64,000 nt of DNA from Streptomyces sp. VRA16 Mangrove soil (GTDB taxonomy: Bacteria > Actinomycetota > Actinomycetes > Streptomycetales > Streptomycetaceae): assembly GCF_017377775.1 (NCBI RefSeq), contig NZ_JAFVLN010000008.1, positions 62,001 to 126,000 of the forward strand. The letters are read 5' to 3'. The notes beneath the pieces are model-generated. The model made no database searches, was not told where the DNA came from, and saw only the letters and a list, made by a program, of their open reading frames with translations. Both the position numbers and the translations under genes were made by a program. This document shows, piece by piece, positions 43,556 to 52,753 of the stretch. Numbering within the stretch: the first letter of the stretch is position 1; every line of letters begins with the position of its first letter.

Positions 43556-43876
43556 GGTGGGGCCGGGTTGGGGCCCGGGAGCGGGGCCGTGGGCGGGGGC
43601 CTGCGGGGGCGCCTGCCCGGCGCTGGGGTGCCGCCTTGCCCACCCTGCCGCCCTTGGCGGCAGATTGCCCAAGGCGGCCGGGCTGGGCGGCGGATTGGCC
43701 GAGGCGTTGTGGCGGAGTGGGTGTTACTGAATGTTGGCAATCGGGGCCGTAACCCCCTGTGCCGCCTGGGCTTTTCGGCATGTGGACGGGCTGGCTTTAG
43801 GGCGAGCTTGTCCGGGTTTGTCGACGGGACTGTAACAGCGGTTAGAGCGCTGATCGACAGCGGGAAAAGCCACGAC
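43556..43876. other. Intergenic region with the right cassette repeat
   Basis: 321 bp without a gene. It contains the repeat at 43618-43681, an adjacent GCCGCCCTTGGCGGC palindrome, and, from about 43715 on, a less GC-rich part suitable for the promoter of the downstream AbiEi-like gene. Confidence 0.5.
43618..43681. repeat. Cassette-flanking imperfect repeat, right copy
   Basis: Counterpart of 39362-39424. It includes an internal CCTTGG...CCAAGG hairpin that the left copy lacks. Confidence 0.55.
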
Positions 43877-44950
43877 ATGAACCACAACACCCCCTGCTCC
43901 CCCCGCCCCCTCCGCCACCTCGTCAAGACCCAGCGGCGCGTCATGAGCGCCGCCCAGCTCAAGGCGCACGGCGTCCCGGCTGCCGCCGCGCACGAGCAAT
44001 GCCGGTCGGGCGGGCCCTGGCAACAGGTCCTGCCCGGGGTCTTCCTGCTCCACCCGGGCCCGCCGACCGGTGAGGAACGGCTGCACGCGGTGCTGCTGTA
44101 CGCGGGCCGCGTGGCGGAGCGGCGCGGTACGACGGACGCCGTTCCCGCGCAGCCCGCGCCGGGCGACCCGCACGCCGCACCCGCCCCGTCGTACACCGAC
44201 GCCGTGGTCACCGGACTGGCCGCGCTGGCGCTGCACGGGTTCTCGTCCGCTCCCCCGCCGCTCTCCCTCGACCACGTCGACGTGCTCGTGCCACGCACCC
44301 GCCGGCTGCGCTCCACCGACTTCGCCCGGCTGCTGCGCACCGCGTCGCTGCCGACTCCCGTGCAGCTGACGGGAGTTCCGGTGGCCCCCGTACCCCGGGC
44401 GCTCGCGGACGCCGTGGAGCAGCTCGCCGACGCCGAGGCCGTACGCCGGCTGCTCACCGAGGCGGTGCGCGGCGGGCACTGCGAACCGGCAGCCGTCGTA
44501 CGGGAGTTGACCCGGGCCCGGCTGCTGTCGCGGCCGCACGTGGTGGACGCCGTGGACTCTTTGCTGGCGGAGGGGCGGGCCATCGCCGAGGACCGGCTGT
44601 ATGCCATGGTGCGCGAGCACGGCCTGCCCGACCCGGTGTGGAACGTCGATCTTCGGCTGCCGGGCGGTCCGCACCTGGGCGGCGTCGACGCCTACTGGCC
44701 CGAGCACTCGGTGGCCGTCGAGCTGGACACGCGGGCCCCGCGCCAAGGCCTTCGGCAGGACGACGACGCGCTGTGGAGCGAGTACGCCCGTAAGCGCGAG
44801 CACCTGGAGCGGCTCGGGATCGCCGTCGTCCACATCACCCCGAAGAAGCTGCGCGAGTCGGTCGAGCAGCAGGCCGCCGTGGTGCGGACGGCCCTGATGG
44901 CCTCCGGGGACCGTGACCCGGCGGCGTATGTCGTGGTGCTGCCCCAGTAG
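43877..44950 (+). CDS. AbiEi-like winged-helix protein with nuclease-fold C-terminus
   Basis: 357 residues from the ATG at 43877. The N-terminus (RRVMSAAQLKAHGVPAAAAH ... WQQVLPGVFLLHPG) resembles the AbiEi-type antitoxin winged helix of type IV toxin-antitoxin systems. The C-terminal 100 residues contain GVDAYWPEHSVAVELDT, EYARKREHLERLG and VVHITPKKLRES, the Asp/Glu-X-Asp/Lys arrangement of the DUF559/Vsr-like restriction endonuclease fold. No partner AbiEii-type nucleotidyltransferase toxin is adjacent, so it is not a complete type IV module. It may be a stand-alone DNA-processing or regulatory protein. Confidence 0.7.
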   Translation: MNHNTPCSPRPLRHLVKTQRRVMSAAQLKAHGVPAAAAHEQCRSGGPWQQVLPGVFLLHPGPPTGEERLHAVLLYAGRVAERRGTTDAVPAQPAPGDPHAAPAPSYTDAVVTGLAALALHGFSSAPPPLSLDHVDVLVPRTRRLRSTDFARLLRTASLPTPVQLTGVPVAPVPRALADAVEQLADAEAVRRLLTEAVRGGHCEPAAVVRELTRARLLSRPHVVDAVDSLLAEGRAIAEDRLYAMVREHGLPDPVWNVDLRLPGGPHLGGVDAYWPEHSVAVELDTRAPRQGLRQDDDALWSEYARKREHLERLGIAVVHITPKKLRESVEQQAAVVRTALMASGDRDPAAYVVVLPQ

Positions 44951-45003
44951 TCGACAAGACCTCCGGTCGTGACGGGCCGGAGCGGGGCGGTATCAGGAGG
45001 GGA

Positions 45004-45043
45004 GCGAAGGGGCGCGGCCGTGAGGGCGACCGCGCCCCTTCGC
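45004..45043. terminator. Convergent terminator hairpin
   Basis: A perfect 14-bp stem (45004-45017 and 45030-45043) with a 12-base loop lies between the convergent AbiEi-like and phosphoesterase genes. Confidence 0.85.
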
Positions 45044-45059
45044 ACGCGCGGCGCGCGGC

Positions 45060-46832
45060 TCAGCCCTTCTTCAGGATCAGTTCCACGTTCCGGTCCCCCG
45101 CCGTGCCCGAGAGCGTCGACCGCGATCCGGGGGCGTTGAAGGAGAGTTCGCGGTAGAGCGCGGCGAGGCCGGTCTGGGTCAGGTCCGTGAAGTCGGTGCG
45201 GTGCGGGGCCGAGGACTCGATCAGGGTGGTGAAGAGGGAGAGGGTGCCGTCGTGGTTGTCGGCGATCTCGATGATCCGGGCCAGCTGGGGGAAGTCGACG
45301 TGCGATGCCGTGGAGATCTCCCAGAAGCCGGGGGCGCCGCCGGTGCCGGTGTGCGCGGTGATGTCGTTCTTGTGGCTGTGCCCGTTGACCCAGGCCAGGA
45401 CCGTGCGGTGGGCGGCCAGGACGGCGGCCAGCTCCTTGCCGTCGTGGCGCTTCTCGGTGCGACGGCCCGGGTCCTTGTTCAGGTTGCGCATCGTCTTGCT
45501 GGTGTGGTGGGAGAAGACGATGACGTGGTCGCCGTTGCGCTCCGCGGTCTTCAGCTGCCGGACGAGCCAGTTCAGTTGGGCCGTGCCCAGTGAGCCCTCG
45601 TAGTGGCCGCCGGGGTCGGTCGTGTCGAGGCTGATGCCGAGGACGCCGTCCGCGACGCGGAAGGTGTAGTACTGGGTGGCCGCCGCCACGTTCGCGTGCG
45701 TGTAGCCGTGGCCGACCGGGCCGGGTCCGGTGTGCGCCGGGTCGAGGTGGGCCGCCAGGTACTCGGCGGGGGTGAACGGGGCGCGGGACTCGTCCGGGGT
45801 GACCGCACGCATGTGGCGGGCCTGCGCGCGCAGCAGCTCCTTGAACGCCGTGCCCTTCGGGTCGCCGCCCTTCTTCACGTTGTCCCAGATCGCCTTGCCG
45901 GCCGAGGCCGGCAGGTCCATCAGCTTCCGGCCCCCGACGGCGAATTCGGCGAAGAAGCCGTCGCCGGGGGCGTAGCAGCCGCCGGGCAGCGCGTCGTGGT
46001 TGCCGACCGTGGAGTACCAGGGCAGGTTCAGACCCGGGCTGCGGACCTCGGAGATCGCCGCGGCGAGGAAGCCCTCGATGCGCGGGAAGTGGTGGTCCTG
46101 CTTGTCGGCGTCGCGCAGGGCCGCGTCCGGGTGCCAGTACAGCTTCAGGCCGCTGTTCTGGACGCCCTCGTAGTGGCGGGCGTCGCCCGTGTTCGGGGTG
46201 ATGCGGCCGCCGCGACTGCCACTCATCGTCACGAGGAACCAGTCGAGTTCCGAGCGGGCGTTGTTGTCGGTGTTGTCGCCGGTCGTCATCACGAAGCCGA
46301 GCGGCGCGGCCGTGACCGGGGCGCCGCGCAGCGCGTTGACGCGCTCCACGAGGGACACCGCCCCGGCGACCGACAGCGCCTCCTGCGGGCGCCAGGCGCT
46401 CGCGGTCTGCGACCTCAGGTACTCGTAGCGCAGCGGGTGCTGCACGTCGACCAGGTGCAGGTCGGTGAACTGGACGAAGGCGGCGAGCGCGGTGCGGCGG
46501 CCCTCGCGGCCCGAGCGGGCACCGGCCAGTTCGGAGCGGACCACCCGCTGCCAGGCCGGTCCGTCGCCCAGGCGCCGGTAGCCGGAGCCGTGCGGGGTGG
46601 CGACCGTGGCGAGGGTGGTGCCCCGGGTGTACGGGGCGAGCGGCGCCGCCGGGGCCTTGCGGGACAGGGCCTGGACCGGGACGGTCCCGGCGGCGGCCTC
46701 GGGCCCGCCGGGGCCGAGCGCGTACCCGATGCCCGCGCTCAGCGTCAGGGCACCGGTCGCGGCCAGGAACGTACGGCGGTCGAAATGAGCGGCGACTTTG
46801 GTGACGGCGGTGACAGAGCGTGTGCGCGGCAT
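45060..46832 (-). CDS. Tat-exported metallophosphoesterase (TIGR03767/PPA1498 type)
   Basis: 590 residues. The N-terminus has a twin-arginine signal (FDRRTFLAATGALTL). Calcineurin-type metal motifs follow in order: FTDLHLVD, MTTGDNTDNN, STVGNHDALPG, VFSHHTSKT and VNGHSHKND. The size and pattern fit the actinobacterial PPA1498-type family of secreted phosphoesterases. Exported enzyme, substrate unknown, possibly phosphate scavenging from organic phosphoesters. It diverges from the upstream region of the Nudix gene, with about 210 bp between them but on the same strand. Confidence 0.9.
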   Translation of the reverse strand: MPRTRSVTAVTKVAAHFDRRTFLAATGALTLSAGIGYALGPGGPEAAAGTVPVQALSRKAPAAPLAPYTRGTTLATVATPHGSGYRRLGDGPAWQRVVRSELAGARSGREGRRTALAAFVQFTDLHLVDVQHPLRYEYLRSQTASAWRPQEALSVAGAVSLVERVNALRGAPVTAAPLGFVMTTGDNTDNNARSELDWFLVTMSGSRGGRITPNTGDARHYEGVQNSGLKLYWHPDAALRDADKQDHHFPRIEGFLAAAISEVRSPGLNLPWYSTVGNHDALPGGCYAPGDGFFAEFAVGGRKLMDLPASAGKAIWDNVKKGGDPKGTAFKELLRAQARHMRAVTPDESRAPFTPAEYLAAHLDPAHTGPGPVGHGYTHANVAAATQYYTFRVADGVLGISLDTTDPGGHYEGSLGTAQLNWLVRQLKTAERNGDHVIVFSHHTSKTMRNLNKDPGRRTEKRHDGKELAAVLAAHRTVLAWVNGHSHKNDITAHTGTGGAPGFWEISTASHVDFPQLARIIEIADNHDGTLSLFTTLIESSAPHRTDFTDLTQTGLAALYRELSFNAPGSRSTLSGTAGDRNVELILKKG

Positions 46833-47042
46833 GGCGCGGTCTCCCCGAGTGCGGACGCGTCGACAGTGGCGGCCGGGCGGCGCTGCTTCGAACTGCCCGT
46901 CCGTACTGGATCGTTGGCATCGGGGATGGCCTGCGCGTTAACGGCGACTCAACGCGCAGCGCCGATCACGGTACGTGGATCACCGGGGGCTCTCGCCGGT
47001 TTCGGGTTGTCATGCGCGGGTGGGGGACGCGCGGTCTCGCGG

Positions 47043-47546
47043 TCACTCTGTGTTCACCTTGCGGGGAAGGGAGTGCCCCGGTCCTTCCGGCCCGTCCGAC
47101 GGGGCGATGTGCCCGTCGCGCGGGCGGTCGCGCCACAGGGTGAGGCCGACGTCGACCAGTTCGACCCGGGGCAGTTCGGCGACCGCGTCCAGGGGATGCC
47201 AGGCGGCCATGTCCGTGGAGCCGTTCACCTCGTGCCGCAGGGTGCCGCCGGTGATCTCGCCCTCGTAGACGAGACGCAGGCCGTGGAAGTCGGCGATCTT
47301 GCCGAGCTTGCGCGGGTAGCGGCGCAGCACCGAGTGGACACCGAGGAAGGCGGTGGGGTTGAGGACATAGCCCGTCTCCTCGTCGACCTCGCGGATCACC
47401 GTGTCGTACGGGTCCTCACCGTGGTCCATGCCGCCGCCGGGCAGCGTCCAGCGTCTGCTGCCGTCGCCCGCGACCCAGCGGGCCAGGAGCACCTGTCCGT
47501 CGCGCACGCACACGGCGTACGCCGCCACCCTCAGCTCTCTCTGCAT
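47043..47546 (-). CDS. Nudix hydrolase
   Basis: 167 residues. The Nudix box is GGGMDHGEDPYDTVIREVDEETG in consensus spacing (G-x5-E-x7-REV-x-EE-x-G); only the parts GGGMDHGED and REVDEETG are quoted as key. It hydrolyses a nucleoside diphosphate linked to another moiety. The residues flanking the box resemble the ADP-ribose/NADH or generic housekeeping branch, but the substrate is not predictable. Monocistronic by spacing: 210 bp to the next gene downstream on the same strand and 326 bp to the divergent subtilase gene. Confidence 0.9.
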   Translation of the reverse strand: MQRELRVAAYAVCVRDGQVLLARWVAGDGSRRWTLPGGGMDHGEDPYDTVIREVDEETGYVLNPTAFLGVHSVLRRYPRKLGKIADFHGLRLVYEGEITGGTLRHEVNGSTDMAAWHPLDAVAELPRVELVDVGLTLWRDRPRDGHIAPSDGPEGPGHSLPRKVNTE

Positions 47547-47872
47547 CCCCCGACGCTAGAGGCATCCGGGCGGATGCGCAGGAGATGGGCGGGTTTCGCC
47601 GCTACGCCCGTTGACCGGTGAGTTGAACCACGAAGGATTCAAAAGCACTCAAGAGACGGGGAAAGGGCAGGGAAAAAGGAGGGAACATAAGCCCGGATCA
47701 TGGCGGTTTGGGCGCGCTGGCGTATGGCGGGATCACGCCATGACCTGCTCCCGCCCCGGGCAACTCTCCCCAAACCGTGGTCACTTGCGTAAAGCTGATC
47801 GGTCATCCGGCACCGAATTCCGGAGCCGTTTCGATCAGCCTTCGTGGCTCACCTTCACGTACAGGGATGCTG
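47547..47872. other. Intergenic region upstream of the subtilase gene
   Basis: 326 bp with no convincing gene. It includes a TTGAA...TTCAA repeat (47623-47642) and an A/G-only-rich tract with a run near 47652-47689, both likely in the promoter region of one of the divergent genes. A 30-codon frame from ATG 47700 was noted but has no ribosome-binding site at proper distance. Confidence 0.45.
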
Positions 47873-50800
47873 ATGACCCCCGATCCCCAGCGCGCGCCCA
47901 TATCGGGTGCGAGACGCGCGGCCCGGCTCGCGGCCGCCGCCGGCCTGGTGGCCGCGCTCACCGCGGCAGGGCCGATACCCATGGCCGTCGCCGCACAGGC
48001 CGGTTCCGGTTCCACCCCGGCCGCCGACCCGGCCGTCAAGTCCGCCAGTGACAAGCTCGGCGCGCACGACGCCGAACTGCTCGCCAAGGCCGAGGCCGAC
48101 AAGGCGAAGAACGTGACCGTGATGGTCGCGACCGCCCCCGGAAAGACGGAGGAGGTCGCCCGGCAGCTCGACTCCGTCAAGGGCGGTTCCGTCGGCCGCA
48201 CCTACGACAAGCTCGGCTACGTCCGCGCGACCCTGCCCACGGGCCGGGCCGACGCCGCCATCAAGGCCGCCGAGAAGCTCGACTCCGTGCACGGCATCGA
48301 CCTGCGCCAGGAGATCCAGCTCGACGACCCGACACCGGCCGCCGACGCCGCCAAGGGCGCGGCCGCCAAGGGCTCGGCCGCCGCCTCGTACAGCGGCCCC
48401 GGTGCGAACACTCCGGCGAAGAACCCATACAACCCGTCCTTCGAGACGGGCGCCGTCGACTTCGTGAAGGACAACCCGAAGGCGGACGGCCGCGGCGTCA
48501 CCATCGGCATCCTCGACTCGGGCGTGGACCTCGGTCACCCGGCGCTGCAGAAGACCACCACCGGCGAGCGCAAGATCGTCGACTGGGTCACCTCGACCGA
48601 CCCGATCGTGGACGGCGACGCGACCTGGCGGCCGATGGTCACCCAGGTGTCCGGGCCGACGTTCACGTACAAGGGCCGGACGTACAAGGCCGGTTCGGGC
48701 TCGTACGGGATCAGCACCTTCGCCGAGGCCGCCACCACCGGCGGTGACGAGAAGGGCGACCTGAACCGGGACGGCGACACCACCGACTCGTGGGGCGTGC
48801 TCTACGACTCCGCCGCCGGCACGGTCACCGTCGACCTGAACGACAACGGCGACTTCACCGACGACACCCCGATGAAGCCGTACAAGGACGGCTACCAGAT
48901 CGGGTACTTCGGCAAGGACGACCCGTCGACCGACGTCGTCGAGCGGGTGCCGTTCGTCGTGGAGATCCGCAAGGACGTCCCGATGGACCCGTACGGCGGC
49001 GACTGGGTCGGCAAGAAGGCCGACTTCGTCAACATCGGCGTCATCGAGTCCGAGCACGGCACGCACGTCGCGGGCATCACCTCGGCCAACTCGCTGTTCG
49101 GCAACAAGAACATGAACGGTGCCGCGCCCGGCGCGAAGCTCGTCTCGTCGCGTGCCTGCACGTGGTCCGGCGGCTGCACCAACGTCGCGCTGACCGAGGG
49201 CATGATCGACCTCGTCACCAAGCGCGGCGTGGACATCGTCAACATGTCCATCGGCGGTCTGCCGGCGCTCAACGACGGCAACAACGCCCGCTCCGAGCTG
49301 TACACGCGCCTCATCGACGAGTACGGCGTGCAGCTGGTCATCTCGGCGGGCAACTCGGGCCCCGGCGCGAACACCATCGGTGACCCGGGCCTCGCCGACA
49401 AGGTCGTCTCGGTGGGCGCCTCGATCTCCAAGGAGACCTGGGCCGCCAACTACGGCTCCGGTGTCGAGAAGTCGTACGCGATGATGCCGTTCTCGTCGCG
49501 CGGTCCGCGGGAGGACGGCGGCTTCACGCCGACCATCACCGCGCCGGGCGCCGCGATCAACACCACGCAGACCTGGCTGGCCGGTTCGCCGGTCCCCGAG
49601 GCGGGCTACTCGCTGCCGGCCGGCTACTCGATGCTGCAGGGCACCTCGATGGCGTCCCCGCAGGCCGCGGGCGCCTCGGCGCTGCTGCTGTCGGCCGCCA
49701 AGCAGAAGCACATCGACCTGACCCCGGCGAAGCTGCGCACCGCGCTCACCTCGACCGCGACCCACATCAAGGGCGAGCAGGCGTACGCGGAGGGCTCCGG
49801 GCTGATCGACATCGTCGACGCCTGGAAGTCCATCAAGGACGGGGCGAGCGCGCACACGTACACCGTGAAGGCGCCCGTCGACACGGCGATCGACTACGCG
49901 CTTCAGACGCCGGGCTTCGGCACCGGCATCTACGACCGCGAGGGCGGCCTGAAGGCCGGCCAGAAGAAGACCTACGAGGTCACCGTCACGCGGACGTCGG
50001 GCTCGGCCAAGCCGGTCCTGCACCGGCTGTCGCTGAAGAACAACTCCGGTGACACCTTCACCATCGCGGGCTCCAGCTACGTGTACCTGCCGCTGGACAA
50101 GGCCGTGACCGTGAAGGTGCAGGCCCGTCCGGAGTCGGCCGGGCTGCGCAGCGCCATCCTCCAGATCGACGACCCGAAGACCGAGGGCGTGGACCAGCAG
50201 GTCATGGCGACGGTCATCGTCTCGACGCCGGTCACCAAGCCGTCGTACACCTTCACCGCCAAGGGCTCGGTGCAGCGCAACAGCGTCACGTCCTACTTCG
50301 TGACGGTGCCCGAGGGCGCCGAGGCGCTCCAGGTGCGGATGAGCGGCCTGAAGGACAAGAGCCAGACCCGCTTCATCTCCATCCACCCGTACGGGGTCCC
50401 GGTCGACGACACGTCGACGCCGAGCTGCTACCCGAACTACGGCGACGGCTCGGGCAACGGCTGCCGCCCCGACCTGCGTTCGTACGCGGACCCGCAGGCC
50501 GGTGTCTGGGAGATCGAGGTCGAGGCGCGCCGTACGTCGCCGCTGCTCGACAACCCGTACACGCTGGACGCCGCCGTGCTCGGCGCGGCCTTCGACCCGG
50601 CCGTGCAGACGGTCGCCGAGGCCAAGGTCGGGCAGCCCGCCGACGTCGCGTGGAAGGTCACGAACAACTTCGCGGCCATCGACGGCGGCACCCTCAAGGG
50701 CGGTTCGCTCGGCTCGTCGAAGTCGGCGCGGCCGACCATCGCCGAAGGTGCGACGCAGACCTCCGAGGTCGTCGTGCCCGAGGGCGCCGAGAAGCTGACG

Positions 50801-51214
50801 GTCGCCATCGGCAACGTCTCCGACAAGTCCGCCGACCTGGACCTGACGGTCTACGACGCGGCCGGCAACCAGGTCGCGCAGTCCGCCGACGGCGACTCCG
50901 AGGAGGCCGTGACCATCAGCAAGCCGGCCGCCGGTACGTACACGGTGGAGGTCGTCGGGTACTCGGTGCCGTCCGGTTCGACCGCGTACGACTACTCGGA
51001 CGTCTTCTTCTCCCCGGCCCTCGGCACGGTGAAGGTCGACGAGTCGAAGAAGGTCTCGCTGGCGGGCGGCGCGTCCACCTCGGTGGCCGCGCAGGTCACG
51101 GCGGCCGCTCCGGCGCCGGAGGGCCGTGAGTTCTTCGGCCAGGTGCAGCTGCTGAACGAGCGCGGTGTGGTCACCGGCACGGGCAGCGTGCAGATCGAGA
51201 AGGTCACGCAGTAG
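47873..51214 (+). CDS. Secreted subtilisin-family serine protease
   Basis: About 1113 residues. A signal peptide (RRAARLAAAAGLVAALTAAG, probable cleavage after AVAA) and an Ala/Lys-rich prodomain precede the S8 catalytic domain: Asp in GILDSGVDLG, His in EHGTHVAGI, Ser in GTSMASPQAAG. Between Asp and His lies an insertion of about 170 residues containing a calcium-loop-like NDNGDFTDD. The C-terminal 450 residues are beta-rich domains, including a PPC-like domain near the end (AADGDSEEAVTISKPAAGTY is its middle). ATG 47873 or ATG 47867 could start it. Extracellular; a conserved Streptomyces protease at this locus (SCO2637 from memory). Confidence 0.93.
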   Translation: MTPDPQRAPISGARRAARLAAAAGLVAALTAAGPIPMAVAAQAGSGSTPAADPAVKSASDKLGAHDAELLAKAEADKAKNVTVMVATAPGKTEEVARQLDSVKGGSVGRTYDKLGYVRATLPTGRADAAIKAAEKLDSVHGIDLRQEIQLDDPTPAADAAKGAAAKGSAAASYSGPGANTPAKNPYNPSFETGAVDFVKDNPKADGRGVTIGILDSGVDLGHPALQKTTTGERKIVDWVTSTDPIVDGDATWRPMVTQVSGPTFTYKGRTYKAGSGSYGISTFAEAATTGGDEKGDLNRDGDTTDSWGVLYDSAAGTVTVDLNDNGDFTDDTPMKPYKDGYQIGYFGKDDPSTDVVERVPFVVEIRKDVPMDPYGGDWVGKKADFVNIGVIESEHGTHVAGITSANSLFGNKNMNGAAPGAKLVSSRACTWSGGCTNVALTEGMIDLVTKRGVDIVNMSIGGLPALNDGNNARSELYTRLIDEYGVQLVISAGNSGPGANTIGDPGLADKVVSVGASISKETWAANYGSGVEKSYAMMPFSSRGPREDGGFTPTITAPGAAINTTQTWLAGSPVPEAGYSLPAGYSMLQGTSMASPQAAGASALLLSAAKQKHIDLTPAKLRTALTSTATHIKGEQAYAEGSGLIDIVDAWKSIKDGASAHTYTVKAPVDTAIDYALQTPGFGTGIYDREGGLKAGQKKTYEVTVTRTSGSAKPVLHRLSLKNNSGDTFTIAGSSYVYLPLDKAVTVKVQARPESAGLRSAILQIDDPKTEGVDQQVMATVIVSTPVTKPSYTFTAKGSVQRNSVTSYFVTVPEGAEALQVRMSGLKDKSQTRFISIHPYGVPVDDTSTPSCYPNYGDGSGNGCRPDLRSYADPQAGVWEIEVEARRTSPLLDNPYTLDAAVLGAAFDPAVQTVAEAKVGQPADVAWKVTNNFAAIDGGTLKGGSLGSSKSARPTIAEGATQTSEVVVPEGAEKLTVAIGNVSDKSADLDLTVYDAAGNQVAQSADGDSEEAVTISKPAAGTYTVEVVGYSVPSGSTAYDYSDVFFSPALGTVKVDESKKVSLAGGASTSVAAQVTAAAPAPEGREFFGQVQLLNERGVVTGTGSVQIEKVTQ

Positions 51215-51234
51215 TACGTCGTGTGACGTGATCC

Positions 51235-51264
51235 GGGGGGCGGGCGCCGATGGCGTCCGCCCCC
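51235..51264. terminator. Terminator hairpin after the subtilase gene
   Basis: A GC-rich stem with wobble pairs around GGGCGCC-GAT-GGCGTCC lies between two convergent genes. Confidence 0.65.
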
Positions 51265-51286
51265 TCTCGCGTGCTCGGGGCAAGGC

Positions 51287-52024
51287 CTAGTCACCCGGCC
51301 CCGAGCGCCCGTCGCAGGTCAGCGTGCGGGACTTCGGCAGGGCCTTGAGGATCATCGTGCGCAGGCGCTCGCGGTCCTTGCCCTCGGCCCAGTTGTCCGG
51401 CTGCCCGCCGCCCTTCGGGAGGGTGATCAGGGGACGGTCGCCGGGTTTCGGGCGCGGGTCCACGTCGTGGCTCATCGGGAAGGTGAACGTCTCCGGGCCG
51501 CCCTTCTGCGGCTTGTAGTAGTGCGTGACGCGGACCGTGACGCGGTCCATGTCGGTACCGGGGACGGGTTCGACGGTCAGGACCCGGGTGTCGGCGATGA
51601 TCCGGGAGCAGGCGACGAATCCCTCGGGGGTCAGATCGGCCTTCGAGTTTCCGGGGCCTGCCTTGCCGTCGGACGCCGCCTTGTCGGCGGCCCCGCTGTC
51701 GGCGCCGCTCATCGCCCCGCTGTGGGCGAGCAGCCACACCATGCCCGTGGCGAGCGAGACCCCACAGGCCGCGACGAGCCCGCCGAACGCCAGCCGCACC
51801 GAGCGCCGCCGGCGCAGCGGTACCGGTGCCCGCGGCGGTACGGGGACGGGCTTCGGAGCGGGCGGGCCGGCGAGGGCGTCGCCGAGGCCGCGGACCTGGT
51901 CGCGCAGCTGGGCGATGTCCGCGGCGGCCCGTGCCGCCCGCGGGTCGTCGTCCGGCAGGGGTTCGCCGAGGGCGGCCAGCAGCAGGAGCCGGTCCTCCCT
52001 GGTCGCGTCGTTCGCCTCGTCCAC
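51287..52024 (-). CDS. Single-span membrane protein, putative anti-sigma partner
   Basis: 245 residues. The N-terminal cytoplasmic part is acidic and helical (DREDRLLLLAALGE-like, then DIAQLRDQVRGLG), then one transmembrane helix (about residues 78-100, LAFGGLVAACGVSLATGMVW) and an extracytoplasmic domain of about 140 residues containing two cysteines (VACSRII and TLTCDGR). The GTG start lies one base past the stop of the ECF sigma factor gene, and GGAGG precedes it. Although no canonical zinc-binding HxxxCxxC is present, this position and topology suggest a membrane anti-sigma factor or accessory for that sigma factor. Confidence 0.75.
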   Translation of the reverse strand: MDEANDATREDRLLLLAALGEPLPDDDPRAARAAADIAQLRDQVRGLGDALAGPPAPKPVPVPPRAPVPLRRRRSVRLAFGGLVAACGVSLATGMVWLLAHSGAMSGADSGAADKAASDGKAGPGNSKADLTPEGFVACSRIIADTRVLTVEPVPGTDMDRVTVRVTHYYKPQKGGPETFTFPMSHDVDPRPKPGDRPLITLPKGGGQPDNWAEGKDRERLRTMILKALPKSRTLTCDGRSGPGD

Positions 52025-52025
52025 C

Positions 52026-52583
52026 TCACACCACCTCCTCTTCGCGCAGCCGCGCCCTGAGCATCCGTACCGCCGTGTGCAGCCGGCTCTTGACGGTGCC
52101 CTCGGGCACCCCGAGCTCCGCCGCGATGTCCCGGACCGGCAGATCCGCGTAGAACCGCAGCACGACCACCTGTCGCTGCGGGTCGGGGAGCTCGTCCAGG
52201 CCCTGGGCGACGGCGAGGGACAGGACGCGGGTCTCGGCGGCGTCCCTGGCGTCCTCCTGGCGCAGGGACGCGAGCCGCTCGCCGAGCCGTTCCTGGCGAC
52301 GCTTGGCCCGGTGCCAGTCCATGGCGAGGTTGGAGGCGACGACCGCCGCCCACGCGGAGACGTCGCGCGGCGCGTCCTCCCCCTTCGCGGCACGCTCCAG
52401 CAGCCGGAGGCGGACCTGCTGGACGCCGTCCGGCAGATCCGCGTACGGCACCCCGCCCAGGGACAGGACGGCCCGCACCCGGTCCTCGACGGCCGGGGCC
52501 AGGGGATCGTCCGGCCGATCCCCCGGCTTCCCTCTCTTCTGCTTTCTTCGCAGCAATGCCCCTCCCCGAGCCCGCGTGCGCAC
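52026..52583 (-). CDS. ECF-type RNA polymerase sigma factor
   Basis: 185 residues with sigma region 2 (DVSAWAAVVASNLAMDWHRA) and region 4 (LPDPQRQVVVLRFYADLPVRDIAAELGVPEGTVKSRLH, with the HTH at the last third; only short parts matter: GVPEGTVKSRL). It directs transcription in response to an extracytoplasmic signal, probably sensed through the membrane protein encoded one base downstream. Start could be GTG 52583 or a TTG 27 bases later with better GGGGAGGGG spacing. It is divergent from asd across about 170 bp. Confidence 0.92.
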   Translation of the reverse strand: MRTRARGGALLRRKQKRGKPGDRPDDPLAPAVEDRVRAVLSLGGVPYADLPDGVQQVRLRLLERAAKGEDAPRDVSAWAAVVASNLAMDWHRAKRRQERLGERLASLRQEDARDAAETRVLSLAVAQGLDELPDPQRQVVVLRFYADLPVRDIAAELGVPEGTVKSRLHTAVRMLRARLREEEVV

Positions 52584-52753
52584 GCGTGTGTCCTATGACG
52601 CCGCAGACACCCGGAACGTTCGCCCCGGCCCGTGATGTGGCTGTGGTGAACCCCACGCGTCCCGTACCTCGGACAATCGATTGGACAAGGCGGGCGTGGA
52701 CAGACGCATCATGGAGCGGCACCCCGCCGCTTGTGTACGTACGGAGGAACCCT

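Noticed and set aside
43877..44950. Complete type IV toxin-antitoxin module
   Set aside because: Only an AbiEi-like protein is present; no AbiEii-type nucleotidyltransferase lies on either side.
47700..47792. 30-codon frame upstream of the subtilase gene
   Set aside because: The only nearby GGAGGG is too far from the ATG, the codon use is unremarkable and there is no sign of conservation that can be checked here.
47855..51283. Very long minus-strand open frame opposite the subtilase gene
   Set aside because: Its translation is Arg/Val/Leu/Gly-rich with no domain, and it mirrors the high-GC third positions of the real subtilase gene on the plus strand, which has signal peptide and catalytic triad.
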